The notes beneath the pieces are model-generated. The model saw only the letters and a program-made list of their open reading frames with translations. It searched no databases and was not told the DNA's origin. A DNA stretch of 63,159 bases from JAGVVZ01 sp964372465 (GTDB taxonomy: Archaea > Aenigmatarchaeota > Aenigmatarchaeia > CG10238-14). Where the stretch lies: positions 1 to 63,159 of the forward strand of contig CAYJRA010000003.1 in NCBI GenBank assembly GCA_964372465.1. The letters run 5' to 3'. How positions within the stretch are numbered: the first letter of the stretch is position 1; every line of letters starts with the position of its first letter. The translations under genes were made by a program, and so were the position numbers. Below are positions 1-8,102 of this stretch, in pieces.

Positions 1-240
1 GGAACTTATAGTGATACTTCTAGTGGAAGTCCCGTAATGGCATTGACGAAGGAGGGCGGAAGTTATGGGGATTATACTCCACCTTATGGAGATTATGGTG
101 ACTATGGGGATTGGAGAGATGACTGGAGAGATAGTTGGAGAGACAGCTATGGTGACTGGGGAGATTGGGGCGACAGCTATGGTGACTGGGGATATGGGGA
201 TAGTTATGGTGACTGGGGAGATTGGGGCGAATGGTGGTAA
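1..240 (+). CDS. Aromatic-triplet repeat precursor peptide, 5' end cut by window start
   Basis: The frame is open from base 1 to a TAA at 238-240, so the gene begins upstream; the internal ATG at 37 lies inside the repeat spacer and is unlikely to be the true start. The visible 79 residues hold a spacer (GSPVMALTKEGGS) followed by a core made almost only of three-residue units: Tyr-Gly-Asp, Trp-Gly-Asp, Trp-Arg-Asp and Trp-Arg-Asp-Ser, ending GEWW. There is no Cys or His. The same spacer recurs in the precursor at 3267. Together with the HxsD-like and radical SAM genes 44 and 400 bases downstream, this suggests a ribosomal peptide whose aromatic residues are modified or crosslinked. Function is inferred from context; no known family is recognised. 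Confidence 0.8.
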   Translation, partial: GTYSDTSSGSPVMALTKEGGSYGDYTPPYGDYGDYGDWRDDWRDSWRDSYGDWGDWGDSYGDWGYGDSYGDWGDWGEWW

Positions 241-283
241 ATCATCCCGTTTATTAATCTATAATTTTTAAAGTAGATATTTT

Positions 284-631
284 ATGAATGATTTTATAAA
301 AAAACATAATTTTGAAATCAACTCTGATGAAAGATCAATAATTATATCAGTTTCCGCTTCCGTATTTCCTGTTTCAATCATCATACGAACAGCATACCAA
401 TACATTGATGGATACGATGTCATCATGGATACTGCGCCAGAAAACAGAATAAGCGTCAAACTGATTTCTCTTGACCATAAAATCGAAGCTCCGCAACTGG
501 AGCGACTGGGGTTTGACTTTAACAAAGAATTATTGAATTCATTCTTAAAAAATCTAAATGCTGAGAGATATGCCGATCTGAGAAATTCATTGTTTAGAAT
601 GGCCATGACACCGATGGCACAACAAAGATAG
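284..631 (+). CDS. hxsD: HxsD-like protein (His-Xaa-Ser system accessory protein)
   Basis: A 115-residue soluble protein. The N-terminal half has a SVSASVFPVSIIIRTAYQ stretch and the C-terminal half reads ELLNSFLKNLNAERYADLRN. Both match the layout I know from HxsD: a beta strand with Val-Phe/Tyr-Pro and an RAAY-like helix, then an LLNDYxLRE-like helix. HxsD is a small partner of the radical SAM maturases of the His-Xaa-Ser system; its exact role is unknown, perhaps peptide binding. It lies 43 bases after the precursor stop and 9 bases before the radical SAM gene, so the three are probably one transcript. The family match is from memory of the motif, not a search. Confidence 0.7.
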   Translation: MNDFIKKHNFEINSDERSIIISVSASVFPVSIIIRTAYQYIDGYDVIMDTAPENRISVKLISLDHKIEAPQLERLGFDFNKELLNSFLKNLNAERYADLRNSLFRMAMTPMAQQR

Positions 632-640
632 GCTGATAAA

Positions 641-2086
641 ATGTTAACAGAATATAAAGGGACTCTTGTCGGCAATGAAAATGCTTTTCGATTGAATGAA
701 TTCTTCGAAACACGGTTGGATGAAAGTCATGTTCTGATCAACACGAGATTTGGGGGGTGGCTGATCCTGTCGAATGAAGAATATGAATTGTTCTCACAGC
801 GCAGATTCGACGAAGATCCTGTCATGCTTAAAAAGTTGGAGGAAGTTGGGATAATAATCACGCCGAATAACATAAAAAAAATCAATTTCTCGATCATGAG
901 GAAATTCACCAAGCTTTTGGGATATCCGTATTTTTACATAATTTCGAACACTGACAAATGCAATATGAACTGCATATACTGCTACCCCGATGCCAATCCC
1001 AAAGAGGAATCGATGAGCGAGGAAACTGCAAAAAAGGCAGTTGATTTCATTTTTCAGTCAACATCAAAAAGAGTTGAAATGGTCCTCCAAGGCGGGGAGC
1101 CTCTCATAAATTTTGACCTTGTAAAATTCATCCATCAGGAAGCCCTAAAAAAGTCGAAAGAAACCAAAAAATTCTTCAAATTCGGCATAGGAACGAATCT
1201 GACGCTGATGAACGATAACATTGCAAAAGAAATTTCAAAGATGAAAATAAGCGTCAGCACATCACTGGACGGCCCCAAAGAGCTTCATGACAAGCACCGA
1301 TTCTTCTTGGGCGGGATAGGTTCGTATGACAAGGTTGTATACTGGATCAAAAGATTAAAAGAGGTATATAACGTAAGAGTCGGTATGATGCCTGTGATAA
1401 CAAAAGTTTCACTTGATTATCCGCCAGAATCCCTAGTGGACATTTATGTATCTCTGGGGGAGACTACAATTTTTTTCAAGTATTTTCGCCCGAGCGGAAG
1501 GGCATCGATGAACATAAAAAAATTAATGATGGAACCGGAAGAATTTTTTCAATATTGGAAAAGGGGCGTGGAGTATTGCATTGAATTATGCAAAAAAGGA
1601 ACTTTCATCTGCGAGAGAAATACGTTTCAATTTGTTCGCAGGATGCTTGGATATGAAGATGGTATATGCGGTGACAGACCGTGTGGAGCCGGATTCTCAA
1701 CACTATCATTCGCTGCAGATGGCACGATCATAGCCTGCAATTCATTGAAATCACATAAAATTTTTCATATCGGACACGTCAACGAGGATACACAAAAAAC
1801 AATCAGGGAAAAAACTTTGTCCTTGTCCAAAATGTCGGCTGAAGCTACGCCTCTTTGTGAATCTTGTCCATTTTCAGCATATTGCGGCACATGCTACGAC
1901 TGCACTGTCGGATTTCATGATGACCTGTATGTGAAGCCGCCCACGAATTTTGAATGCAAATGGCAGAAAAAGGCATTCCGTTTCCTGTTTCAAAAAATGA
2001 TGGATGAAGAAGACAAAAAAATACTGTTATCTTGGGTTGGAGCAAGAACTCGCCCATGTCCAGAGAGATGTGCAGTCAATTTCTAA
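641..2086 (+). CDS. hxsB: HxsB-like radical SAM/SPASM peptide maturase
   Basis: 481 residues. The N-terminal ~95 residues (with GGWLILSNEEYELF) resemble the extra domain that precedes the barrel in HxsB-type maturases. The radical SAM cluster motif CNMNCIYC gives Cys107, Cys111 and Cys114, followed by VLQGGEPLINFDL (SAM-binding GGEP at 151-154). The C-terminal half has a SPASM-type cysteine set: CGAGFS, GTIIACN, CESCPFSAYCGTCYDC and a last Cys before KWQKKAF, so auxiliary iron-sulfur clusters are expected. SPASM enzymes commonly modify ribosomal peptides. HxsB normally pairs with a second radical SAM enzyme, HxsC; none is seen here, so this enzyme would act alone with HxsD. Likely substrates are the aromatic-triplet peptides at 1-240 and 3267-3838. 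Confidence 0.85.
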   Translation: MLTEYKGTLVGNENAFRLNEFFETRLDESHVLINTRFGGWLILSNEEYELFSQRRFDEDPVMLKKLEEVGIIITPNNIKKINFSIMRKFTKLLGYPYFYIISNTDKCNMNCIYCYPDANPKEESMSEETAKKAVDFIFQSTSKRVEMVLQGGEPLINFDLVKFIHQEALKKSKETKKFFKFGIGTNLTLMNDNIAKEISKMKISVSTSLDGPKELHDKHRFFLGGIGSYDKVVYWIKRLKEVYNVRVGMMPVITKVSLDYPPESLVDIYVSLGETTIFFKYFRPSGRASMNIKKLMMEPEEFFQYWKRGVEYCIELCKKGTFICERNTFQFVRRMLGYEDGICGDRPCGAGFSTLSFAADGTIIACNSLKSHKIFHIGHVNEDTQKTIREKTLSLSKMSAEATPLCESCPFSAYCGTCYDCTVGFHDDLYVKPPTNFECKWQKKAFRFLFQKMMDEEDKKILLSWVGARTRPCPERCAVNF

Positions 2087-2099
2087 TTCACTAGCTGTG

Positions 2100-3149
2100 T
2101 CAAGCAAAAATCTTGGATGCAATCGAAATCAGCACTCCAATGAAAATAAAAATAGCGAAGGGCATCGCTGTATTGATTAACAAATAATCGTCCTTAATTT
2201 TTCTTTTGTTATGCAAAGCCTGCAAATTCTTGATGTCTTCCCTTGTCAGGCCGTCTGTTCTGACATCTAAAACAGTTGCCTCTTTACTTCTAGACTTAAG
2301 CATGGAAAACAGGCTGAAATATGATATTTTTTCTTTCACAAACCTCCCGCTTTTGTCTTTTAAAATTATTTCAGCCGGAATCATGCCTTCTTTCAATTCA
2401 GAAATTTTCATTCGTCTCAAAAATACCTGCATGCCCAGTTCGACGATTATAGATCTTATCGCAACAAAAATCAATGCTGTTTGAACCAAACTTAAAATAA
2501 ATCCAGCGGATAGAAAATAATCTCTAAATATCAGCATTCCAACCACAGCAACAGCAATGAAAATCAGATCTGTTTTTATTTTAGTGAAAGTTTCTATTAT
2601 TTCAAATATTACAAACATTAAAAAGATGTTTACAAAGTATGTATGAAGAATGCCTATATCTGGGAACAGCAGCATTCTCGTTGTTGATAAAGCTATAAAA
2701 GCAACAACCAGCCTAACTAAAAACTTCAAAGAAAAGAATTTTCTTACAGTCTCAATCTTCTCTTTCCAAGTGGTTTTAAAAAGCACCTGAACCCCTAAAT
2801 ATAAAAAAATGATGGAAAACGTGTAAATGAAAATATTTAACGATGGAAATCTTGGGTCGAAAATCTGATTGTACAAATACGGCGGAATGAGAATAGAATA
2901 TCCGATAAAAAGTTTTGCATCCCCGGCGGACCAAAGCCCGGCCAACCAAATAATAACAGACGAAAATATTGATAAAATTATATTTGATATCATCATTTCT
3001 TTATTCGAACCACTGTGAAATATTACGAAATTCAGAATAATCCCAAAAATAATCATCAATAAAACCGAGATGTTTTTTATCTTTTCGTATTTGATATCAG
3101 TATAAGACGTCCAGATGCCAAAGAGCAAAATTAATATGATCTCTATCAT
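2100..3149 (-). CDS. A24 family prepilin/preflagellin peptidase with C-terminal extension
   Basis: 349 residues, polytopic. The two catalytic aspartates of the A24 aspartyl proteases are visible: Asp18 in SYTDIKYEKIKN (family D-x-K-x-x-x-I/K-x-N) and Asp77 in SAGDAKLFIGY (family GxGD; the first Gly is Ser here). The family cleaves type IV pilin-like or archaellin signal peptides at the inner face of the membrane. Residues ~240-320 form an extra hydrophilic segment (LKEGMIPAEIILKD...) before the last membrane helix, as in longer archaeal members. No pilin gene is nearby. It faces away from the secreted precursor at 3267 and shares a divergent promoter region with it. Whether it takes part in peptide export is unknown. 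Confidence 0.85.
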   Translation of the reverse strand: MIEIILILLFGIWTSYTDIKYEKIKNISVLLMIIFGIILNFVIFHSGSNKEMMISNIILSIFSSVIIWLAGLWSAGDAKLFIGYSILIPPYLYNQIFDPRFPSLNIFIYTFSIIFLYLGVQVLFKTTWKEKIETVRKFFSLKFLVRLVVAFIALSTTRMLLFPDIGILHTYFVNIFLMFVIFEIIETFTKIKTDLIFIAVAVVGMLIFRDYFLSAGFILSLVQTALIFVAIRSIIVELGMQVFLRRMKISELKEGMIPAEIILKDKSGRFVKEKISYFSLFSMLKSRSKEATVLDVRTDGLTREDIKNLQALHNKRKIKDDYLLINTAMPFAIFIFIGVLISIASKIFA

Positions 3150-3266
3150 TCGAAGTCACTTATATCTATATCAACAACTTTAAACATAAAAAAGCGGTTC
3201 GGTAAATAAGTCAATTACATAAAATATTTTAAATACCAAATACAGTTTTATTATAGTGGTGTTATA

Positions 3267-3838
3267 ATGGCTGCTCAAAAAAGGTTGATTGATTTTACTT
3301 TTAATGAAACCGTATTCAAGAAACTGATTCTTGGAATAACACTGATTTTACTATTAAATATTAATCAAGTAAACGCAAACACTGGATGTACATATTCTGT
3401 TGGAACAGACCCATATTATACAGGGTTGACGGATGGTGGTTCTGCACCAAGCTATCAGAGCTATGAGAGTTATGAGAGTTACAGCGGAAGCCCCGTAATG
3501 GCATTGACGAAGGAAGGTGGTTCTGCACCAAGCTATCAGAGCTATGAGAGTTATGAGAGTTACAGCGGAANNNNNNNNNNNNNNNNNNNNNNNNNNNNNN
3601 NNNNNNNNNNNNNNNNNNNNNNNNNNNNNNNNNNNNNNNNNNNNNNNNNNNNNNNNNNNNNNNNNNNNNNGGTGGTTCTGCACCAAGCTATCAGAGCTAT
3701 GAGGGATATCAAGGGTATGAAAGTTATCAAAACTACCAAGGTTATGAAGGATATCAAGGGTATGAAGGGTACCAGGGATATGAGGGATACGAAGGTTATG
3801 AGGGGTATGATTGCTGGTGGTGCGGCGAGCCTTGGTAA
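3267..3838 (+). CDS. Secreted multi-core Tyr-Xaa-Ser repeat precursor, interrupted by an assembly gap
   Basis: The start is ATG 3267, preceded by GGTG and a TATA-like TTTAAATAC near 3228. Residues ~18-38 form a hydrophobic signal segment (LILGITLILLL) with a likely cleavage site after VNA. Then come tandem 81-bp units: a core GGSAPSYQSYESYESYSG and a spacer SPVMALTKE. One full unit, part of a second, a 100-N gap, and a final longer core are seen. The last core is Tyr-Glu/Gln-Gly rich and ends DCWWCGEPW, TAA at 3836-3838. The reading frame differs by one base across the N run, as expected if 100 N is only a placeholder. Copies before and after the gap are identical at DNA level for 55 and 33 bases. 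Probably a second substrate of the radical SAM enzyme at 641. Confidence 0.75.
3435..3570 (+). repeat. 81-bp tandem repeat of the precursor core and spacer
   Basis: Unit 1 spans 3435-3515. Unit 2 starts at 3516 and is identical until the N run begins at 3571. Another copy start follows the gap at 3671. Each unit encodes 27 residues, so copy-number change keeps the frame. Confidence 0.9.
3571..3670. other. Assembly gap of 100 N inside the tandem repeat
   Basis: Exactly 100 N, flanked on both sides by the same repeat. The real length is unknown. The frame shift across it shows that the true length is not 100 (it must be 2 modulo 3, allowing for the repeat phase, to keep 3267 and 3836 in one frame). 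Confidence 0.95.
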
Positions 3839-3911
3839 ATATCCTATTGTCTGACTATAATTAGAAAACTTTCTCGTTTAGAAATTAAAGGTTGCTATTA
3901 ATGTATTTTGG

Positions 3912-5120
3912 TCAATTGTTGACATTTTTTATGCATTGATCCTGAAATTCGTTTGGCAGATTTCTACATAATTTCAATATGTCTTCCGTTTCCATGCCAT
4001 TTGTTCTGAAAGTTTCTCCCATATGAGAAAAACACGTGCCACGAAAATTTCCATCTAGAGATGAGCAGAACATAAATACGTCAGCTTTTCTGTGAGGAAC
4101 CGCAGCGTTCATGGCTCCTGCAAGTGTAAGATAGCACTCATTCTCAAAACTCGGATCTTTGTTACGCTCCAAAGTGCACATGTATTTTAATGAATCAAGT
4201 CTTAGCCTCTCAAACTGGGCGATGAGGCCAACGGCATATAATTTGCACATTCTTGCCGCATCTTTTAATTGGGCTCTATTGCAAAAATCAAATATGATTC
4301 TTGGGTTGTTATGGAATTTGTTAACAGCCGCGTGACCCAACATATTCCAGCAAGCCACTGCATTTTCACCATTATACGATCGGCATAAATTTTCAAAATC
4401 ATCTATATAATTAAACCAATATTTCCTTCTCGATTCGTTATAAAACCCGTGTGCGGATAACCCCGGAACTATCATGTGCTCCATATACACCCCAGTCAGA
4501 CAAAAATGGCGCTGGCGCTTATCCTGAAATACTGAACAAAGATCTATAGCATTATCTATCTTATCCGCTGTTTCAACAAGCAACAAATGCCCTACGATAT
4601 GGAAACACATATCATGCGGATTGGATTCGCAAATTTCCGATAGGCCTTCTCCGAATGATTTTTCTTTAGGTAAATTTTCAAAATACTCTTCCATCAGGCC
4701 ATGCATTGCACCGTAAGCACACGCTTGATTGATTGCCCTCACCTGGGTTTTCCAATCTGACGGATTTTTGATAAAGGCTGCTTGTCCGATTTGATGTGCA
4801 ATTGTATGGCACGATAAAGTAAATGAATCTATTTTTTGCAGTGCAAACAATATATCAAAGGCATATTCCGGACCTTTTGCCAAAGTAACATTTCTGAATG
4901 TCCCCTCATAGCAATTCAATTTCAATGAAAGGCTTATGGATTTGCCGTGTTCGCAGTCTGCTTTGATTTTTGACGCCATCTCCGCAACAGAAATTGGATT
5001 TGATGCTTTTGCGATGCCATATAATTTATTTAAAGAGGCATAAATCAGAAGGGTAAAAAGAAAGGCGTTTAATACAATGAAAACAGAGTTGATGTTGAAA
5101 ATAAAACGGCGTTTTTTCAT
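3912..5120 (-). CDS. Membrane-anchored protein of Cys-pair helical repeats
   Basis: 402 residues. An N-terminal basic stretch (MKKRR) and one hydrophobic helix (~12-30) anchor the protein; the rest should be outside. The body is made of about ten units of 30-45 residues with a Cys, 6-12 residues, then often a second Cys followed by an aromatic, and a Gly-His or Ala-His: SCHTIAHQIG, MCFHIVGHLL, ACWNMLGHAA, TCFSHMGETF. Paired cysteines could form disulfides that staple helix pairs, or with the histidines could bind metal or heme. I do not recognise a named family. It is followed in the same direction, reading down, by nothing closer than the peptide locus, and is preceded by the anchored amidohydrolase at 5170, 49 bases away, so the two may be co-transcribed. 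Confidence 0.75.
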   Translation of the reverse strand: MKKRRFIFNINSVFIVLNAFLFTLLIYASLNKLYGIAKASNPISVAEMASKIKADCEHGKSISLSLKLNCYEGTFRNVTLAKGPEYAFDILFALQKIDSFTLSCHTIAHQIGQAAFIKNPSDWKTQVRAINQACAYGAMHGLMEEYFENLPKEKSFGEGLSEICESNPHDMCFHIVGHLLLVETADKIDNAIDLCSVFQDKRQRHFCLTGVYMEHMIVPGLSAHGFYNESRRKYWFNYIDDFENLCRSYNGENAVACWNMLGHAAVNKFHNNPRIIFDFCNRAQLKDAARMCKLYAVGLIAQFERLRLDSLKYMCTLERNKDPSFENECYLTLAGAMNAAVPHRKADVFMFCSSLDGNFRGTCFSHMGETFRTNGMETEDILKLCRNLPNEFQDQCIKNVNN

Positions 5121-5169
5121 TAATAGTTTATAGGAATCAATTAAATATATAACATTGTTATTTTTTGCA

Positions 5170-6105
5170 TCAATTCAACAATTTTCTCGGATTCTGTTTA
5201 TAAATTTTAATCAACACAGTTTCAGGAAGATTTAAACCACTAAGAAGTTTATTGCCTTCTTTATAACATTTGAAAACAGATGCCTCCAACAAATCGATGT
5301 CGCATCTGAACCACCTTTCAATATCTGAACTGGATATCCACCCGTCGGTCAAAACAATATCTGTACTGAACATTATTCTGTCCTGGTATTTAATCACAAA
5401 ATTTCTAGCTGCTTGAATATTATTAACGGCCGGTTTTCCCACTCGATGCCAAGGAGACATATCCGTATAAAGATTACGATGCTTGTCAAAAAGCGAAGCT
5501 AGAGCATCGTATTTATTTTGAACTCCGCAAAAATGTGGGCACACGAATTTCACATTCGGAAAATCTTCCAATGCGTGCGAGAATTCAGAAAATTGTGTGG
5601 CATTCAATGCTTCAACATGAATTACAACAGGCAAATCATATCTATCAGCCTCTTTATAGATTTCATACATTCTGCTACCGTCTATTGACCCTAAGCCGCC
5701 TATGACTCCATGATAAAATTTCAGTCCATCAATGCCTCTTGGAGCATTTGTTCTGACTTTTTGTGGAGCCAGTGGATCGTTTGGATTTGGAGCGTAAAAA
5801 ATCAAAAATCTGCTGGGATATTTCTTTTTGATTTTGAATAATTCTTCCATATGCGCGTCTGTTCCATTGAAAACACTGGTATTTTCACCAAAAGTCATGG
5901 TTGGTGTACCCAACAGAATCATTTTGGTTATTCTTAGTTTATTCATGATGGGCAGCAATCTTTCAACCTGCTTCATATCCTTTATGTGCTCATGAACATC
6001 AATTTTTTCTACAAGTCTTGTTCCGGGCGGAAGAAGCAGAAACAAAAACACCATAAACAAAAGGACAATAAGTACAGATAGAAAATCAATTTTTTCTGAC
6101 GGCAT
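5170..6105 (-). CDS. Membrane-anchored amidohydrolase (amidohydrolase family 2)
   Basis: 311 residues. A hydrophobic helix at ~9-25 anchors the protein, followed by a TIM-barrel metal hydrolase. The metal-binding pattern is visible: H38-x-H40 in DVHEHI, a His in VVIHVEA, a His in VCPHFCG, and the late Asp in FSTDIVLTDG. The family (PF04909-type) hydrolyses or decarboxylates small cyclic or carboxylated substrates; the substrate here cannot be told. An extracytoplasmic place is unusual for this family. It lies upstream of the Cys-pair repeat protein on the same strand and is divergent from the gene at 6176. Confidence 0.8.
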   Translation of the reverse strand: MPSEKIDFLSVLIVLLFMVFLFLLLPPGTRLVEKIDVHEHIKDMKQVERLLPIMNKLRITKMILLGTPTMTFGENTSVFNGTDAHMEELFKIKKKYPSRFLIFYAPNPNDPLAPQKVRTNAPRGIDGLKFYHGVIGGLGSIDGSRMYEIYKEADRYDLPVVIHVEALNATQFSEFSHALEDFPNVKFVCPHFCGVQNKYDALASLFDKHRNLYTDMSPWHRVGKPAVNNIQAARNFVIKYQDRIMFSTDIVLTDGWISSSDIERWFRCDIDLLEASVFKCYKEGNKLLSGLNLPETVLIKIYKQNPRKLLN

Positions 6106-6175
6106 AAAACCTTCTTGGTTTTTGTTGTTAATAAAATATTATATACGAGAATTAAAATTAGATTAGCTGACAAAA

Positions 6176-7219
6176 ATGAAAAAGACAAAGACAAATCTTG
6201 GCGTGTCGATCATCATATTAATATCCCTGCTGTTTTTGGGTTTGTTTTCTGTATACTTTTTTTTCCAATCGCCAAAAGACGAAATTAAATCATCCATAGC
6301 AAAGGGAGAAAAATTTCTCGCTAATGCTGACTTGGATTTAGAAACTTTTGGAAAAGAACATTACTGCCTCGATGAAAAAAACCAAATGCAAAAATCCTGC
6401 CTTTACAAGAGGGTGGACTATTCGATAGATTTGGTATTCATTGATAGAGAATTAGTCAAGCCCATCAACCCGGAACTAGAAAAGCGCACAACAGAAGCTG
6501 ATAAATTTCTTAGGAGTTTTTTACCAGAATGGGAAAACCAAAGCATTGATTTCAGCTATCTGGATTCTGGCTTCAAGGAGGGCGACCAGGCATTTGACCT
6601 CTATTGCATCATTGCATTGATTTACGAAGATAGGCCGATGTTCAGCAAACTCAACTCAACATTAAAAGAAAACGGCTGGCTGAATGAAGAAACGGCTGAC
6701 AAGTTCAGGAGAATAACAGACGAGTCGTGGTGCATATCTCTCCTAGCAAAATTCAAAACCAATCAATCTATTATTGACAATTTAATAGAATTAAAACAGA
6801 AGCAGTTTGAAGATTTCCAAAAATTTGAGGAATCAAAATCATCCAAGGAATTGAACGACGATAAGAAATTCATGACAGCGTCTCATATTTTAATGGTTCT
6901 AGATGAAATGAAAGGGAACGGCTACGACACAACAAAACATAAAATTTTAGTCTCTCGACTGCAGGAAGTGATGATGGAATTCACAAACAAATATCCGAAC
7001 AATATTGAGATTCAGCACACATCACTATACTTCCTTTCAAAAACAAAATATCACGATGCAAATGCCCTAAAACAGATCGCTGAAAGAATCGTTAAACTAC
7101 AAGATAAGGATGGCGGCTGGCATTACGATACTGAAGGTTACAAGGACAAATATAGAGTCCTACTAACCAGCAGAGCAATACTTGCTCTAAATCAATATAT
7201 GCTGAATTATTCAAATTAA
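6176..7219 (+). CDS. Membrane-anchored protein with possible alpha/alpha-toroid domain
   Basis: 347 residues. MKKTKTN followed by a hydrophobic helix (~10-30) indicates an N-terminal anchor or signal. The rest is hydrophilic and helical. Near the C terminus KLQDKDGGWHYD followed by LLTSRAILALNQYML resembles the QDGGW-type motif of alpha/alpha barrels found in prenyltransferase and terpene-cyclase-like folds. The match is weak and no catalytic motif is evident. A TATA-like ATATTATATAC lies about 30 bases upstream. It is followed one base later by a CPBP-like membrane protein, so the two are almost surely one operon. No function assigned. Confidence 0.7.
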   Translation: MKKTKTNLGVSIIILISLLFLGLFSVYFFFQSPKDEIKSSIAKGEKFLANADLDLETFGKEHYCLDEKNQMQKSCLYKRVDYSIDLVFIDRELVKPINPELEKRTTEADKFLRSFLPEWENQSIDFSYLDSGFKEGDQAFDLYCIIALIYEDRPMFSKLNSTLKENGWLNEETADKFRRITDESWCISLLAKFKTNQSIIDNLIELKQKQFEDFQKFEESKSSKELNDDKKFMTASHILMVLDEMKGNGYDTTKHKILVSRLQEVMMEFTNKYPNNIEIQHTSLYFLSKTKYHDANALKQIAERIVKLQDKDGGWHYDTEGYKDKYRVLLTSRAILALNQYMLNYSN

Positions 7220-7220
7220 T

Positions 7221-8102
7221 TTGGATAACGTGCCAAAGAAAAATCACATTGAAATCTTCACCATTTTTATTCTGGCAGTTTTGGCTAGCAGTTTTTTCAG
7301 TTCTAAGCTGTATTTTTTTATTAAAACTCTGCCAACGGGAATAGAATTCAATACATGGACTTACAATTTGCTTGTTCTACTGATTCTTTTAGTCTTCTTG
7401 ATTCTGGACTCGTTTTTGTTCAGACGCAAACTCAAGGAGTATGGGGTTTCAAAATTGACGTGGAATCACACAAAGATTGCTTTATTCATGTTCGCATTCT
7501 TCTTCATATTTTCTGTTTTGACAAGAATTCTCCTGCCTGAATTTGACTTCTGGTATGCAAGAGCATTGGGTATAACCACATTATCTGCTGTTAAATCTAT
7601 GATCTTATTTCTGCCGTTAAGCATCCTCGTTCAGAACATAATGATCAGAATGCTTCTCCAGCCAAAGCTAGAGCATCTGTACGGATCAAAAATTGCCATA
7701 ATAATGGTGGCTTTAATAATGGCGATTATCCACATACCTTTTCATTCAACTAATATCAATCTTTTATTTCATCTTTCAATCTTTTTGACAGTGTTTGTAT
7801 ATTCTATATTCATAGGCCTGTTGTTCAGCTATACAAAAAACATATTTCCAGTTATTTTGGTTCATCTACTCGTCGATTTCGTGGGTGTATTGCAAATATT
7901 CTTTCATGCAACCAATCTTTTTTATGAAGCCGTTTTATGGAGTATTTGGGGCATAATTTTCTTTGTATTTTCGTCAAGAACTGTAAAAACCATTAAGGAA
8001 ATGACGAAAACAGCGTGGAAGAATAAAACAATAGGAATTAGTGATATGATTTATTTGTTGATAATCTTGTTAGTATCTGTAATAGTTTCCTATATTCAAT
8101 AG
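7221..8102 (+). CDS. CPBP/CAAX-protease-like membrane protein with degenerate first motif
   Basis: 293 residues with about eight membrane helices. The start is TTG 7221, one base after the previous stop; no ATG is close. The CPBP layout is present: a hydrophobic region with IIHIPFHS (His of motif 2) and VHLLVDFVGV (His of motif 3). The expected Glu-Glu-x-x-x-Arg of motif 1 reads QNIMIRM, so the catalytic Glu pair is missing. It may be a non-catalytic relative, or motif 1 may be elsewhere. Members process prenylated or bacteriocin-like peptides, but no such role can be shown here. Confidence 0.65.
   Translation: MDNVPKKNHIEIFTIFILAVLASSFFSSKLYFFIKTLPTGIEFNTWTYNLLVLLILLVFLILDSFLFRRKLKEYGVSKLTWNHTKIALFMFAFFFIFSVLTRILLPEFDFWYARALGITTLSAVKSMILFLPLSILVQNIMIRMLLQPKLEHLYGSKIAIIMVALIMAIIHIPFHSTNINLLFHLSIFLTVFVYSIFIGLLFSYTKNIFPVILVHLLVDFVGVLQIFFHATNLFYEAVLWSIWGIIFFVFSSRTVKTIKEMTKTAWKNKTIGISDMIYLLIILLVSVIVSYIQ

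Noticed and set aside
65..271. A second reading frame rich in Met, Val and Thr across the first precursor
   Set aside because: It is the shifted frame of the same triplet repeat; its composition only mirrors the repeat, and the Tyr/Trp frame continues the spacer shared with 3267.
268..675. Minus-strand open frame over the HxsD-like gene
   Set aside because: Shadow of a well-supported plus-strand gene; overlaps nearly all of it and also the radical SAM start.
3354..3757. Open frames on both strands across the N run near 3.6 kb
   Set aside because: They depend on reading N as coding and on antisense of the tandem repeat.
3435..3838. CRISPR-like array
   Set aside because: The repeats are contiguous, in frame and coding, without variable spacers, and no cas gene is present.
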